Source: Gamsiella multidivaricata
Taxonomy: Eukaryota; Mortierellomycota; Mortierellomycetes; Mortierellales; Mortierellaceae
Assembly (NCBI RefSeq): GCF_025024155.1
Contig: NW_026251735.1
Coordinates: 186,001-250,000 of the forward strand
Length of the DNA: 64,000 bases
Direction: 5' to 3'
Both the position numbers and the translations under genes were made by a program. Under the pieces are notes generated by a model. It had not been told where the DNA came from and ran no database searches. It saw only the letters and a list, made by a program, of their open reading frames with translations. The first letter of the stretch is position 1; every line of letters begins with the position of its first letter. This document shows, piece after piece, positions 11,971-24,014 of the stretch.

Positions 11971-12328
11971 GCGTATTTTTTTCGATAATACTCTAGTCTA
12001 TCGAAATAGTGGGATTCGGCGATCAAGGTGTAACAGATGAGATTATCCTCCTCCAGTTCCGAGTCGGAATCAATAACGGCAAGCATAAACATCTCCTCCG
12101 CTTCCTTGAGAGCTTTCTGGCGTTCTGAAATTTTCGACATGAATGTCAAGGCCGATGATGAAGGGGAAGAAAAAGATGGCCAAGTTTACAGAGGATTCAT
12201 GACCATGCCGTGATTTCGTTCTTTATTTCTTACTACTGGGCAGCCAACGTCTAACCTAGCGCCATCCGATCCTACAGCAGGAAAGCCATGACCAAGCTCT
12301 ATCTGACGCCATTACTCCCATCACTGTC

Positions 12329-15300
12329 GGTTATTGTAGCCTTTACAGGAGCTCCACCTGGAACATCGACCCTCGCGACCTTTGTCTCTACCACCGCCTA
12401 CATTTTAATAGAAAATGAGCTTTACTAACGATTCGATAAAAAAAAAAGCTCTTTTAGCACTTACATGCCCAGATGCTTATTGCCAACGCACATCACCATC
12501 CTATTGGTGTATGCCATCAACTTCTGGCATTACTGGAGCGCAATGGCCACCAGCAGCTCGAACAAGTCAACCGGGACACAGAGGACGGTTTCTCGTGATC
12601 TGAACGGTGCATCAGCACGGAGAAGCCTGTACAGCCGTGGGAGGACCCATGCATATCGTCAACTACGACATCTCCAGGGCATGATTATCCAGGAGGAGGA
12701 CACACATACAAACGGGCTGCCTCTTTCGACAATACGACAACAAATCCCTAAGGCCCCATGAGTTCCGCGTATTTGTGCTGCTACTCTGGACCCTGAATAG
12801 CCAGCTTGAGATAACGAGCAGGTATGGGACTAGGCAACGCGTTCGACCGGAGGATCTGGGTGAGTGCGGCCCGAAAGTGTTGAAGGAGGTCGTTTATGCT
12901 CCTTGATGAAGTGGAGAAGCGTAGCTAAGAAGGATTGGGTGGAAGACATCTTATTCCTTTCATAGATACCATGAACGAACATTTCTGCGCAATCGTCCCC
13001 GCCAGCGATGTGTCACGCAGACATTTTGCCCACTTATCACCACACTCAACAACAACACACCTGCTAAGCACACCAATACCGACAACGTGGTAAATATTGG
13101 CAGTACTATCCTTTTCAAATAATTTATTTCTATGTACAGCGCCCCCCAGAATTATCACTCTATCATATTCTGGTTTCTGCCGAGACCGCGAGTATAATAT
13201 ATCAATTCATAGTATTGCCTGCGTGATGGTTGAAAATGATTTGGAGCCTCCTATGATCATTGATCCCGCCATGGCATTCCTTTATTTTTTTTTATTTTTT
13301 TGGATGACAGCCTGGTGGCAGTTGGCGGCTGTCGGAAGGTCTGCGGAGGCGTTCGAGACGGATCGACCTTCTCGATCAGAATCGATCACCCCTCTGGAGG
13401 TCTAAGATCAGCGACATTCTCTTTCGGACGCGTAAAGAAGAAGACCTTTGCTATTGCCACAAGCCAATGCTCCATGTTCCCCAATGCCACTGGAAGAAGC
13501 GTCGGGATCTCTCGTTGGGACCTAAAGAACAGTCTCCGACCTAATCCAATGAGAGTACCTGCATCTGACACCCCTGCATATTCTAGTAGCTTGTCCTCCA
13601 CTACAATTCCGGTTCGCAAAGTCCTTAAAGGCATCTCTTGGGTCCTAATGACAGTGTGGTGTTCCAGTTCTGTATCGCACAAAAGCACTGTTTGTGAATA
13701 TGTTGCTCAATAAAGTTCAGCAAAACTAATCAAATAAGCTTACGGTAAAATACGACGCGTGCTGATTGCAGCGAAGTAAAAAGCAGGGGTGACTCGGACC
13801 TAGAGCCAGAGTCTGTGAACACTAGCTATATAAGAATATTGAATAGACGTTGAAGAACCACTGACAGGAACGATAAGAGCTCCAGACTCGAAGTACACTT
13901 ACAAGGATATCTCTTGGATTGAGGTCTCAAGGGCCTTGTTCCTTCACGAAGCAGAAAGAAAGGGAGCAAATGCTATTTACAAGAATAGGGATGCGACGAC
14001 ACACTTAGGTTAGGGTTCAACTAGGTCAAAAGGGACCCTGCCTTGACTCATGTGCATAGTCCAACGGCCATCGAGGGGTACTGCTCTTGATCCTCCTCAC
14101 TCGACCATTATGGGATCATGATCGTTACCTTGTTGACGCTTACTGGATTCGCAAGGCGGACAGGACCACCAGAGGAACGCTGGTGAAACAGTATGGCTCT
14201 TGGGGAGGGTGAAGGTAATCGAAGTGGTCTAGCAAGGACGCTTGGACGAGCTTGGGGTGCAGAAGTTCGAACGCAAATGTTCCATCTCTAATCTTATTGG
14301 CGATACTGGTGATGGCTAGCTGTGGCAGAGTATACAAAAACGGATGTGGTACAGGGTATGGGACTAGGATAAGAGAGCGGCATTTCGGATCTGGCTCCGT
14401 CTTCTGTTATTTATTTACATTCCCTATTGACATATTCTTAAGCTGACTTCCTGTTGCTACACTCTCCTTAGTTGCACGCGCAATATACGCCCGACATGCC
14501 CGTATGAAGGCCCTGTGCCTATTTCGCTCGTCGTACCATTTCAAATGATATGATTGGGCCCTCCACATGGATACCCTATTTGGGCCCCATCTGGGTCCAC
14601 CACACCATACTGCCCATTCATGACTTGGCAAAAGTATGTGGGTGGAGCTGAAGAAACACATCATACCAATAGGTGCGTCGCAAAAATAAACGTCCGTGCA
14701 CAGCACGACATGGTGTTTCCGCTGCTGAAAAAAAAAAATGTCTACACTTTTCTCCCAAACTTGCACCCGACATCTATATATCGAAATTGAAGGTGATTCT
14801 AGAAATAGCGGAATGACGAGGCTCCCACCGCTATTGGTCATAGTACCGGAATAGCTTTGTGAAAGGAAGATCGCATTGTCTGTATAAGGTCAATATTGGT
14901 GTGGAGGGCTACCTCCTTGGAGGAACATGGGGGAGTACCGCCTCAATGGTTGCCGCGGGGCATTGTTCTGTCCTTTTCATAGCCTGGAATCTCTCATTAA
15001 TGACAGAAGAAATCCTTGGTGATAGACGTGGTGCCGCTAGAGTTAGTTGCGGCTTAAATCAGATGTCCTTTCTCTTGGTCCTCAATGGCAACTCTCCTGT
15101 TTATTTCTTTCAATTAGCACGGTGCCTTGTAATAGGTGTGCATCAATGGTATGCAACCTCTACCATAACTCTCCTTATTTTACTTACATAGAAACGAGAC
15201 TGATAGTGCTATCTCGTGGGAAGGAAGCCATGGACTTGGGACTACAGGAGAACGATCACTGTATCCTATTCAACTCCTCTTGACGCGTGTCTCAACAATA

Positions 15301-16352
15301 AGAACAGCAGATTCCGCATTTTATCGATCGGATGATTCTGTGTCGCTTGTGTTAATGGTGCTGATGTTGGGGTTGCTTGGAGAGTTATCAAATGAGAATA
15401 TCAATGTCTGGAGAAAAGACTACTGATGTTCCCCTTTCATTGCCCGTCGCTACGTTCCTCCTAAAACAAAACAAAAAAAGTGATACAATGCAAGTGAGAT
15501 CTAAGGGCATAGACTACCAATAGGGTGCAGATCTGAAGATGAGATATAAAGCAGCCTGCAGGGACAATGGCTGTGTTATGTGTACAGTTGCACGAGAGAT
15601 TAAGGAGAAGAGATGAGACAGCGGTCGAAGAAGGACAAGGAAGGAAAGGGATTGCTGCGAAGAAAGTGCCCTTTTTTTTTGGACTCCCAGGAGACTTTCC
15701 GTGCCCTGGTCTTATGTTGAAGGAGGACGAAGGAATGGAGTCGAAAGGTAGGGGCGAATGGTAGATGGCGGGTTCAAAGGCAGGAAAGGAGAGAAGGAGA
15801 GAAAAGAGGCCCGTGGGTTGCAATTTAGAGTTGTTTGTTTGAACATGAGAGAAGCACAGCGCGTTTTGGGGGAGCCAAACAAAAGGGGGGGAGGGGAAGG
15901 GGGGGGGAGAGGGGATCAAGGTTATTGGCCTGTCTCGGCTATCTAGGGGAAGGGGAAGGAGTCAGAAGAATAAGCGGAGCGGGGAGGGGCGGGGAACCGT
16001 ACGCAGGATGCTATGTACACCATTGGAACCATTGAGCGTGTACGTTTGGCGTACCACATCTTGCTATTGGATGCGGGGCGTGGCTTTTCATTTTTCATTT
16101 GGACCCTGCTGCAAGGAAAGCATGGTGCGGTTCTTTGCCCCATCCCATCCTCCATTTCCAATTTTTTTTCCGCCTCCGCCTCTTTCTCCATCTCTCCTCC
16201 CCCCCCCATACATTCCTTGCTCATTCCTCGCTTTCATACCCACTCAATCGCAAGGGATCTCGTCCTTTCATAAACACCAGTAGCGGAAATAAACAAGTAC
16301 ACCGTATTGTACCATTGTAACACGTTGCCACCAAATCCGTAATTAAAAAAAA
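12329..16352. other. long intergenic region, no supported gene
   Basis: Several frames look weakly coding but match nothing I know: plus 12543-12761 (MATSSSNKSTGTQRTVSRDL), minus 13386-13688 (a frame containing ELEHHTVIRTQEMPLRTL, possible relic) and minus 14140-14337. Two partial telomere-like words occur near 13990 but do not form an array. A G-run cluster at 15885-15914 and a pyrimidine-rich stretch near 16150-16210 are the only strong compositional features, and they lie upstream of the ankyrin gene. Confidence 0.4.
15885..15914 (+). promoter_or_regulatory. G-quadruplex-type G-run cluster upstream of the ankyrin gene
   Basis: Four runs of 4-9 G (7, 4, 9, 4) are separated by one or two bases, which fits the canonical intramolecular G4 pattern. 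It sits about 440 bp upstream of the proposed ankyrin-gene start. A regulatory role is inference only. Confidence 0.4.
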
Positions 16353-19300
16353 ATGCACTCTGATCGACAACATCAACAGCGGCTTGGGGAGTCCTCAGCG
16401 CCTTCTGAAGGTAACAAGTACCACTCCCTATTTCCCTTCAATCCACCTTTCTTTTTTGCAACGATCATCAATTGCCCCTCCTTCTCTTTACATGTACGTA
16501 TGCTTTCATGTTCAAGAGAACGGAGTCAAAAAAAAGTTAAAAAATAAGCAATAAGAATAAGAGGGAGGCAATGAATTGGATTGCCGTGTAGTATATGAGA
16601 GCATTCTTATTTCGATCTCGTATGATTTTTTTTATAAAGCAAAGCAATGAGATATACTCTTTGCACCGGTGCGGAATGTCTTGTTTTCTTTTTTTTTTTT
16701 TTTGCTTTTTTATCGTTGGGACCGATGGCACATGGGATAAGTCTCTGATCCGATTGAGAGCGGGAACAAAAGACTTTTGACTGAGTGCCTGAGCGGGTGA
16801 GTCTGGAAGGAATGAAAGGAAGGGGAGGGGAAACGTAAGGAAGCAAAAAGGACCAGCGGCTGAGCCTAAGGAATTCTTGTTTTGTACCTGGAAATCCTCA
16901 CTTCAAATTGATCCGACACACCAGGCCGAGCAATTGCCGAAGACGGTTGATATTGCTTTCGTGCCGTATTGCCATGTAACGAACTTCCATGTGGAACCCT
17001 AATCAAGTCTTTTGAAAGAATGGATTGACCGATCGATGTCTATTCTCATTTCATTTCCATACAGCGATGGAGGTACCTGAACCTATTTGCTCTTTACACG
17101 TCGCTATGAAATAGCCCAACTAGAAAGAAACAAACCATTGTATGCACGCACTTTTGCACACAACACACACATGGCACCCGAACAAAAACAGAATCCCGGG
17201 TTTGGGGTATCTCTTCTGCTCCTTCACCATATTTTCTTGTGCTTCCTCATGCTTCGCCGTCGTTTTAATTGAAAGTCGGTCTTGTCTTCTTGTTCTCCCC
17301 TCCTCCCCTCCTCCCCCCATCGCGCTGCTTGCTTGTTTGTTTGTTTGCTTGTTTGTTTGTTGGGGGGTGAACTGGATGAAGGGTGACACGCCTTAAAATC
17401 CAATTGCTTCGCGTACTTCTTATTCTTCTTGTTCCTCTCTTGCAACCTCTCTTTTCTTGCTCACTCATTCCTCACTTCTTTCTTCCCTTCCTTCCATTTC
17501 ATCTGTGTCCAGACAAGAAGCAGACATCGATTCAGCGCAGCTTCTCCTTGCTCAAGTCAAAGGCAAAGTCGTCGTTAGGAAACCATCCCTCAACCCCGAC
17601 TGTAACCTCAACCTCGATCTCGACTTCTGTCGTGCCATCGCAACGGGCGCCTCATCGCACCGCTATGCCAACACAGACACCACCACTCTCCTCGCCCTCG
17701 CCCTCGCCCACACCTTCGCCCTCCCCCTCAACTCCGTCATCTTCCTCGGCCTCTCATGTCACTCAGTCAGCAATAACATCTCCTGAAGCTGCTTTCTCAT
17801 CCCCTTTGACTCTGCTTCCTCACACGCGCGTTGCACCCATGACGACATCCTTGACATCAGCAGCTCAGCACACCCCATCTGCTGCTTTCTTAAACAGCGA
17901 CAAACATCAACAGGATCGCCAGCCGTATGAATGTGACCCGTCTATGCAGGACGACAATGGCAAGCATCTGAACACGTCTACTAGTCTATCTCAAACGACT
18001 ACACCAGTTATTCAACCGCCCGAGGCTAATCCAAAGAACGACGGTCATACGCCGCAGCAGGACCAGGCACAGTCATTATCTACCTCCAGGACCATCCCAT
18101 CGACCTTTATCACACTTGCAGATGGCCAGGATATTGGTTCGGACGATGACGAACTTGAAGGTGTATCAGCAGCAGCAACCGGATCTACTCGTAGGCGTAA
18201 TGTCACTACAGAAGCGGCGCCTTCGACTGGACCGTACCTGTCCACAGGCACCGTTGGCCAAAGATCACTTTCGACACCAAACCTCCACGCCGACAACAGC
18301 CTGATCATCTCGCCCGCTAACAGCCCGCCCGGCTCTCCCGGACTGCCAGCCATTGCCTCTGTCACGGACTCTAGCCTCCCTTTGGCCATGTCCTTGGACA
18401 GTGAATCAACTAGTTCTCCTGGGAGTCCCAGCATCATGCTCTCGCCAGCGGCTTCTCCAAACTCATCACCACGCCTCACTCCTCGAGCGTCAACGACATC
18501 TGTATCAGGAATAGCACTCTCGAGCTCTCGAACGATGAACACAGACCGCCAGGGTAGTAGACCGTCTTCCTCCAAAACAGCAAAGACGTCGACTGCTGTT
18601 CCGGATAGCGTAAAAACATTGAAGTCCTCCAAAAACAAGACCATCAATAGACACTCAGTCACATCACTATTCGACACCGGTGCATCGTCCATGACACTAC
18701 CGACCAACTTTGCCAGGAAAGGATCGCTCACTCAGGACGCTGCAAACGCAGGCAACAATGCTGGACTCGCAGGACTGTTTGTCGCCCAATCGCAGGATCT
18801 GACCAGCACGCCTTTCAGTCTCACTTTGGCAGAATTCAGGCTGAATGATATCTATCCAAAGAGACAACGTCGACTCTTGACAGTACTGCACCGTATGGAC
18901 AGCCGTCTACGAAAGGAGGGTGTCATCAAGAAGCTTACAAAGGAGCAGCTGAAAGGAAAGCCAGGTATGTTTTGCTTCGCCCATCGGACGAAATTTTGAC
19001 AGTCAGAAAGAGGTATACCGACTTACACAACGTTTTTATTACATATAGATAAGGAGATTATGAAGCCAAACCGCAAGTCATTGAACAAGGAATATGCTAA
19101 GAAGGGAAGCCAAGGGGGATTCATGGCGCAGAGGGTACCCGCATTTCTCAGATCCAAGAAGCTGAAGAAGAGGACACGCCCAGGTACTGAAGCGTGTGCT
19201 AATCTGGAACTTATTTTGTTGCTCATTGTCAAATGTAACAGAAATCTAACCTACAAATGTAATGGTCTCTAGTCATTCTTCACAATATCGAAATGGCAAT

Positions 19301-21303
19301 CCGCGATAAAAAGCCGGAGCTGGCACTCCAGTACATCAGCTTGCTTCCGTCCAACGCTCTCAAGAAGAAAAAGAAGAAATCTTACTCGGATCTGAACCAC
19401 TGCATGCTTCTTGCTATGATCTACAGGATGGAGCAAGTGGCCATTGAACTCGTGGAGCGGGGATTCCCTATCGACGTCAACTACCCGATCATTGGAAAGG
19501 CGCGGGATGAATATCGCACCAAGCCAGGAAGAACCGGCCCTTTTGAATACCCAAGCTACTTTATTGTCGCCGTTGGTCTCGGCATGGCCGACCTCGTCCA
19601 TGCCATGATCAAGGTATATTCTTGAACTCGACAATTTGGTGATCTTCATGGATACTATTATGGTCGCATGCTGACCAGTCTACTCCCTTCCTGTTTCGCT
19701 TTTTGGATGTCATCATAGAATGCGAATCTCAATCAATCGTGGTGCGGCCTCACGCCACTGCTGCTGGCAACGACGCTGAACGAGTGCACGAACGCGACAT
19801 GCCCGCCGCCAACATTACCCCCTGCAAAGCTGGCCAGCATGCTATCTAGAGGCGAGAAGTTTCACTTGGATATGGCGTCCCAGACCCTCATCAACCAGCT
19901 CCCTTCGTCTTTCAACAAATCAACCAACACTCAGTTCCGCATCCCAGGATACACGCCTACGAGTCCCAACAGTATTGTCACCACATTGCTTGAATACGGT
20001 GCGGATCCCAACCAAGGTATCACGCTGCAGCAGTATCTCTGGGCCAACAAGTTAAAGGGTATGGGTGTTCTCTCTCGTCGGCGCAAGACTGTTGATTCCC
20101 AGAATGCTACCATCGACAACCCGATCGAATTTTACATTGCCGCTAGGAGACATGAGAGTGGGCGTCAATGGCTGAGTCACGAGGAGATTAAGGCCCGCAA
20201 GGCAGCCAAGACGCAGGCTGCTCAGCCTGGGGATGGCAAGAAGCGATTCTCGCCAGAGATGCAGGAATTTTGGAAGGGCAAATCGATTCTACCTGTGGAG
20301 CTGGCGATTGCCTCAGGAAATTTTGACTGTGCCAGGTCTATTCTTCAACGGTTGAATCAAAACTCTTTGACGACGTCTTCGTTCGGTCTGCTGCTCCAGA
20401 ATGATGTCATGCTAACCTTGTCGCTGATCAAGTCTGGAAGCCCAGTGTCGCAACATGACTTGCATGGGTGCACACCCTTGCATTTGGCGGCCCGAAGAGG
20501 CCACCTGGAGATGGTAATGGTTCTGGTCCAGCTCGGCGGCGACGTCAACAGTCGGGGAGAGCGACAGTGGACACCTCTGCACGAGTCGATCAGTCAGAAT
20601 CACAGCAGCATTTCATCTCTCCTTATTGCATGCGGAGCGGATCTGCAGGCCAAAAACGATGCTGGCGAGACGCCAGAAGATGTTGGCCGGAGACGTGGAT
20701 TGGCTCCAGAGATCCTCTCTGAACATTTAGGTAAAAGCTGCACCACTGTCCTATTTGAAAATATCTATTTTGGTATAACTTTGAGCTGTTTACCAATATG
20801 TTCTTATGTTACATTGCGTCTTAGATGTGGCAAAAGCAAAGAACCGTAGCGCAGGTATTGTCAACTCGTTTGCGAGTCATCTTTCCAGCCATGTATCGGC
20901 AGCGGTAGAGACCCGGTCAGGAGCATCTTCTCGCAGAGGAAGCTTTGAGCAACTGACGTCGAACACATTACAGTCGATGATCATGGGGAGCTCAGAGAGG
21001 AACGCTAGTCTGGACCAGTCCCGTCTTTCTCAGCACTATACTTCGCCTCTTGCGGATATCAGTAATGGTGTCAGCAACAACAACAACAACAGCAACAACA
21101 ACAACAGCAGCAGCAGCAGCAGTGGGTTTAAGTCACCGCTGTCAAGGTCTGAGGACTCTTTGCACCAGACGAACGGCAGTGGCAGCGGACCAAATACGCC
21201 GCTGACGCCAACCTCGAGCACGTCGAGTCTGAACGGCAGTCGAGGCAGCCATAGCGAGAAGAAGAAGAAAGTGCGGGGGTTTCTTAAGAAGATCTTTAAC
21301 TAG
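16353..21303 (+). CDS. ankyrin-repeat protein with Ser/Thr/Pro-rich N-terminus (about 1158 aa)
   Basis: Six exons (16353-16410, 17513-18964, 19049-19183, 19273-19613, 19719-20730, 20825-21303) sum to 3477 nt with consistent phase. The N-terminal ~450 residues are low-complexity S/T/P. A basic patch follows (NRKSLNKEYAKKG). The C-terminal half has degenerate and then clear ankyrin repeats, best seen at HGCTPLHLAARRGHLEMVMVL and RQWTPLHESISQNHSSISSLL. The tail carries an Asn/Ser run and ends in a basic helix, RGFLKKIFN. Such proteins act as protein-binding scaffolds; the partner is unknown. The first intron (about 1.1 kb) is far longer than the others, so exon 1 is the least certain part. If it is wrong, the first in-frame ATG is near 17665. 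Exons 2-6 are solid. Confidence 0.82.
21073..21122 (+). repeat. AAC/AGC trinucleotide repeat coding Asn then Ser
   Basis: In-frame triplet repeats inside the last exon of the ankyrin gene encode an Asn run followed by a Ser run. Length polymorphism between strains is likely. Confidence 0.8.
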
Positions 21304-21532
21304 ACAAAACAGATTATTACCTATAGAATCAAATCGTATGAACTACAGGTCCTTTGGCCCTTTTTTTTTTTTTTCAAGACTAATATAGAGATTGCTGGCA
21401 TGTCGCACGTGATATTCTGGGAGGAGGTGTAAACAGATCTTTTGTTCCTGGCTCCTCCTTCCTGGTGAGATTTGATTCCCTTCCGCTCCTCTTCACATCA
21501 CATCACTGCACATCATTTCATAACGCACAACG

Positions 21533-21832
21533 ATGTCGCTGTTTGTCTCTTTGACCCGGTCCGTGGCCCCTCGCTTGAGCGCGACGCCTTTGATGTCCCG
21601 TCCAGCAGCGATGACCGTCTTGGCTCGTTACCAGAACCAGATCCAGGTGCAGTCGAATGCGGCTTCAGCTTCGGCTTCGGCTTTGCCCTCGTCGGGGTTC
21701 GGTGCGACCCGTGGGATGAAGGTCAGGGCTTCGGTCAAGAAGATCTGTGAGGGCTGCTCCTCGGTCAAGCGCCGAGGCCGTGTGTTTATTATCTGCAGCA
21801 AGAACCAGAAGCACAAGCAGAGACAGGGTTAA
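21533..21832 (+). CDS. RTC6: mitochondrial large-subunit ribosomal protein bL36m
   Basis: A single exon of 99 codons. The C-terminal 38 residues are a complete bacterial-type L36: [21 protein letters not shown], then [17 protein letters not shown]. The zinc ligands C-x2-C, C and H are all present. The first ~60 residues are rich in S/A/R with no acidic residues and look like a mitochondrial targeting presequence. In bacteria and mitochondria L36 sits near the peptidyl-transferase/GTPase-centre side of the large subunit; the yeast orthologue is RTC6/MRPL36. The ATG at 21533 is the first in frame and is preceded by a short pyrimidine-rich leader. It lies 230 bp after the ankyrin gene, on the same strand. 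Confidence 0.95.
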   Translation: MSLFVSLTRSVAPRLSATPLMSRPAAMTVLARYQNQIQVQSNAASASASALPSSGFGATRGMKVRASVKKICEGCSSVKRRGRVFIICSKNQKHKQRQG

Positions 21833-21938
21833 ATACTGGAGCTCAATGAATGGTAGCGGAACGGGGTGGTGAGAAAATGGGAATGATGTCCCTCCCTCTT
21901 CCTCCAGAGTCGAGTTCTAATGAGTTCCCATCCGTTTT

Positions 21939-21957
21939 ATATATATATATATATATG
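21939..21957. repeat. (AT)n microsatellite in the bL36m 3' flank
   Basis: An uninterrupted TA dinucleotide run of about nine units lies about 110 nt after the stop codon. Confidence 0.8.
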
Positions 21958-22887
21958 ACAATAGATATTTCAGTCCAACAGCGATTTTTTCCGAGCAGAG
22001 ACAGGAGTTACAGGAACGATGTGGGATAAAACACTGTACCAAATGGATTCGCTTAAGGACACAACCATGCGCCTGGGCAACCTTACCTGGGGCTTTAGTT
22101 CCACAATGTTCGCCCAAACAACCTCATGTACTTTTAATTATATTGCGCTCGTCATTTTTTTTTATTTTTTTATTCAACATCGCCAGACGTCAATAAAGAC
22201 ACAGCTTGGACCAGATCTCAGTTTGGCGGCTTATGGAACATATTGGAGTGCCCTTTAACTGGATAGCATATGGCGAGGAGATATATGGACTGCACGGAGG
22301 AGACATTCAATACGGTACATGAGGATCGATATATGACAGGCAGTAACATGTCCTCTGTCTAAGGGGCGTCCACCGTTCTGGATACGACGTCGATACGGCC
22401 AAGGAATGACGGGATGCGTGTGATGACTATGTATTATGATGATGATGAGGGCTGAGGCAAAGCATAGGAGCGCAGAGGAGTCACCGTGGCATTGTGGCAC
22501 TGCGGATGCAAAAAGATATATGTTATGGATCAGCAAAGAACGCTACAGGAGGAGAAGGGACCATCAGTGCGCTGATTAATGGATGATGAGAAGTCTGCCC
22601 TTCATGACGGGCACCTGGCTGTCCCCGCGTTTGCCGGCCCGCTTTCTTTTTCTTCTCTCTCTCTCTCTCTCTCTTTTTTTTCTTTTTTTTGTTATTTCTC
22701 TCCCTTTTTCTTCTTCTTCCATACCTTTGCCCCATCCGTCAAAGTGGCTCTTTTGGTTCCCACTCTTTTCTACGACTACCGCATTTTCCCTGTACGTTTT
22801 TCCGTGCTGCCTTTCTTTCATCACACGAACAAGAAAGCGCGCATTCCATCAATAAACCCAAACCAAATAAATAAATAAAAAATACCG
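21958..22887. other. intergenic DNA, bL36m to lipid-droplet gene
   Basis: No gene is supported. A CT-rich tract with T runs (22645-22730) lies just upstream of the next gene and resembles the pyrimidine-rich promoters seen elsewhere in this window. Confidence 0.4.
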
Positions 22888-23617
22888 ATGTCTTCTTCAA
22901 CCGCGCACGATATTCGAGAGATGACCGGAGAGGCCTCGCATCGGGTGACGGAGACGACAAAGGCGGCGCTGACGACGGTCCAGAGTTCGGGCTTTGTGCA
23001 GCGGTACATCATGCCAAGCTACCAGTGGTCGAGACAGAAGTATGAGCAGTCGCCGATGCTGGTCCGACTCATGATCTTGGGCTTCATAGCGATGAGCGCT
23101 ATCCCGATCGGGTGCTTCATGGGCTTCATGGCCCTGGTTACTCTGGGCTGTTTGATCGTCGGAGGGATCGCGTTTTTGATCGTGGAGGTAAGAAGAAAAA
23201 AAATGGTGATGAGATATATATAGTGTGCATATCTTAATGTAATATATGGTTTTTTATATGTATATTTTCTTTCGTTCTTTCCACGGCGATATTGATCTAT
23301 CCTCATCTCGCGTTTTGAATAGCACGGACTCAAAATACTAATCATGAATCCCTTTTCTTTTTTTTTTTTTTTTTTTTGGGTAGGGTGGATTCACGATGTT
23401 CGCATCCGCTTTCCTAATGCCAGCCCTGGGTGTCTCCTTCTTGGTCGCGGGCGGAATCGGTCTGGTGGCCATGGCGGCCTATACCGGCTACTTGGTGGTC
23501 TGCTTCGTCGTCGGAGTCTTCCGTGGCCCAGTTCAGAGAGGACAGCTCGAGCGTGGGACCGAACACTTGACGGATCGCGCCCGAGAAAAGGCCTCGGAAT
23601 TGGCGCATGGGAAGTAA
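22888..23617 (+). CDS. promethin/LDAF1-like lipid-droplet assembly protein (177 aa)
   Basis: Two exons, 22888-23187 and 23384-23617, join at VE|GG. The protein has an amphipathic N-terminus, then a compact block of about four hydrophobic helices (LMILGFIAMSAIPIGCFMGF, LVTLGCLIVGGIAFLIV, FASAFLMPALGVSFLVAGG, GLVAMAAYTGYLVVCFVVGV), then a charged C-terminal helix ending ASELAHGK. This double-hairpin layout is that of promethin (LDAF1/TMEM159) and of yeast Ldo proteins, which bind seipin at ER-lipid-droplet contact sites. The length fits the family. The intron carries a T tract of about 21 bases directly before the GGGTAG acceptor. The family call rests on topology and size, so it is good but not certain. 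Confidence 0.75.
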
Positions 23618-23810
23618 GAAGGGTGCAATTTTTTTTTTTTTTTTGCTTTTTTGCTTTTGGTCTTGGGAAAGCTTTTTGCTTTTATCAAAAAGTCGTTACA
23701 CTTTTTTTTCTATACTTGATTTGGATGGGACGGTCCTGGCATTCATTGCCAATGGATAGCTTTTTCTCACCTCGTTCATAACTTTGCTGCCTGTAAAATG
23801 GCTTTTTTTC

Positions 23811-23816
23811 AATAAA
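23811..23816 (+). terminator. AATAAA poly(A) signal of the lipid-droplet gene
   Basis: It lies about 195 nt after the stop codon at 23617, followed by a second AATAAA-like word near 23830. The convergent minus-strand gene ends at 24015. Confidence 0.5.
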
Positions 23817-24014
23817 TCATTTGCGGTATCAATAAATCTGGGTGCCTTGGCAATATATGCAACGTACCATTGAGGCCCGATCGCTACCGGATGATAATGG
23901 ATAGGATCCAAACCAGCTAGACTATCTGTCATTATTTGTATATATGGATATGTTTGTATAGAACTGTGTATGGATGGAGGGGTATTCTACAAAAAGGAAG
24001 GGCGGAGGGGGGAA

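Larger units (their letters stand above)
9780..12328 (+). mobile_element. PIF/Harbinger DNA transposon, rearranged, with ~370-380-bp terminal inverted arms
   Basis: The element holds a Harbinger-type transposase on the plus strand and the 3' part of the partner gene on the minus strand, the usual two-gene convergent layout of this superfamily. Left arm 9780-10159 and right arm 11959-12328 are near-identical inverted copies. They include not only the terminus but also the upstream region and roughly the first 60 codons of the transposase. True Harbinger termini are short, so the right arm is best read as an inverted duplication of the left end that replaced the original right end. No 3-bp target-site duplication could be matched outside GACAGTGATGGGAG / its complement. 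Confidence 0.8.

Noticed and set aside
13386..13688. Minus-strand frame of about 100 codons
   Set aside because: It reads somewhat like protein but has no start, splice or family support; left as a possible relic.
13985..14010. Telomere-like TTAGGTTAGGG
   Set aside because: Only two partial units, with no array. Chance or a degenerate internal word.
18045..18731. 228-codon minus-strand frame
   Set aside because: Antisense shadow of the Ser/Pro-rich exon 2 of the ankyrin gene; composition effect only.
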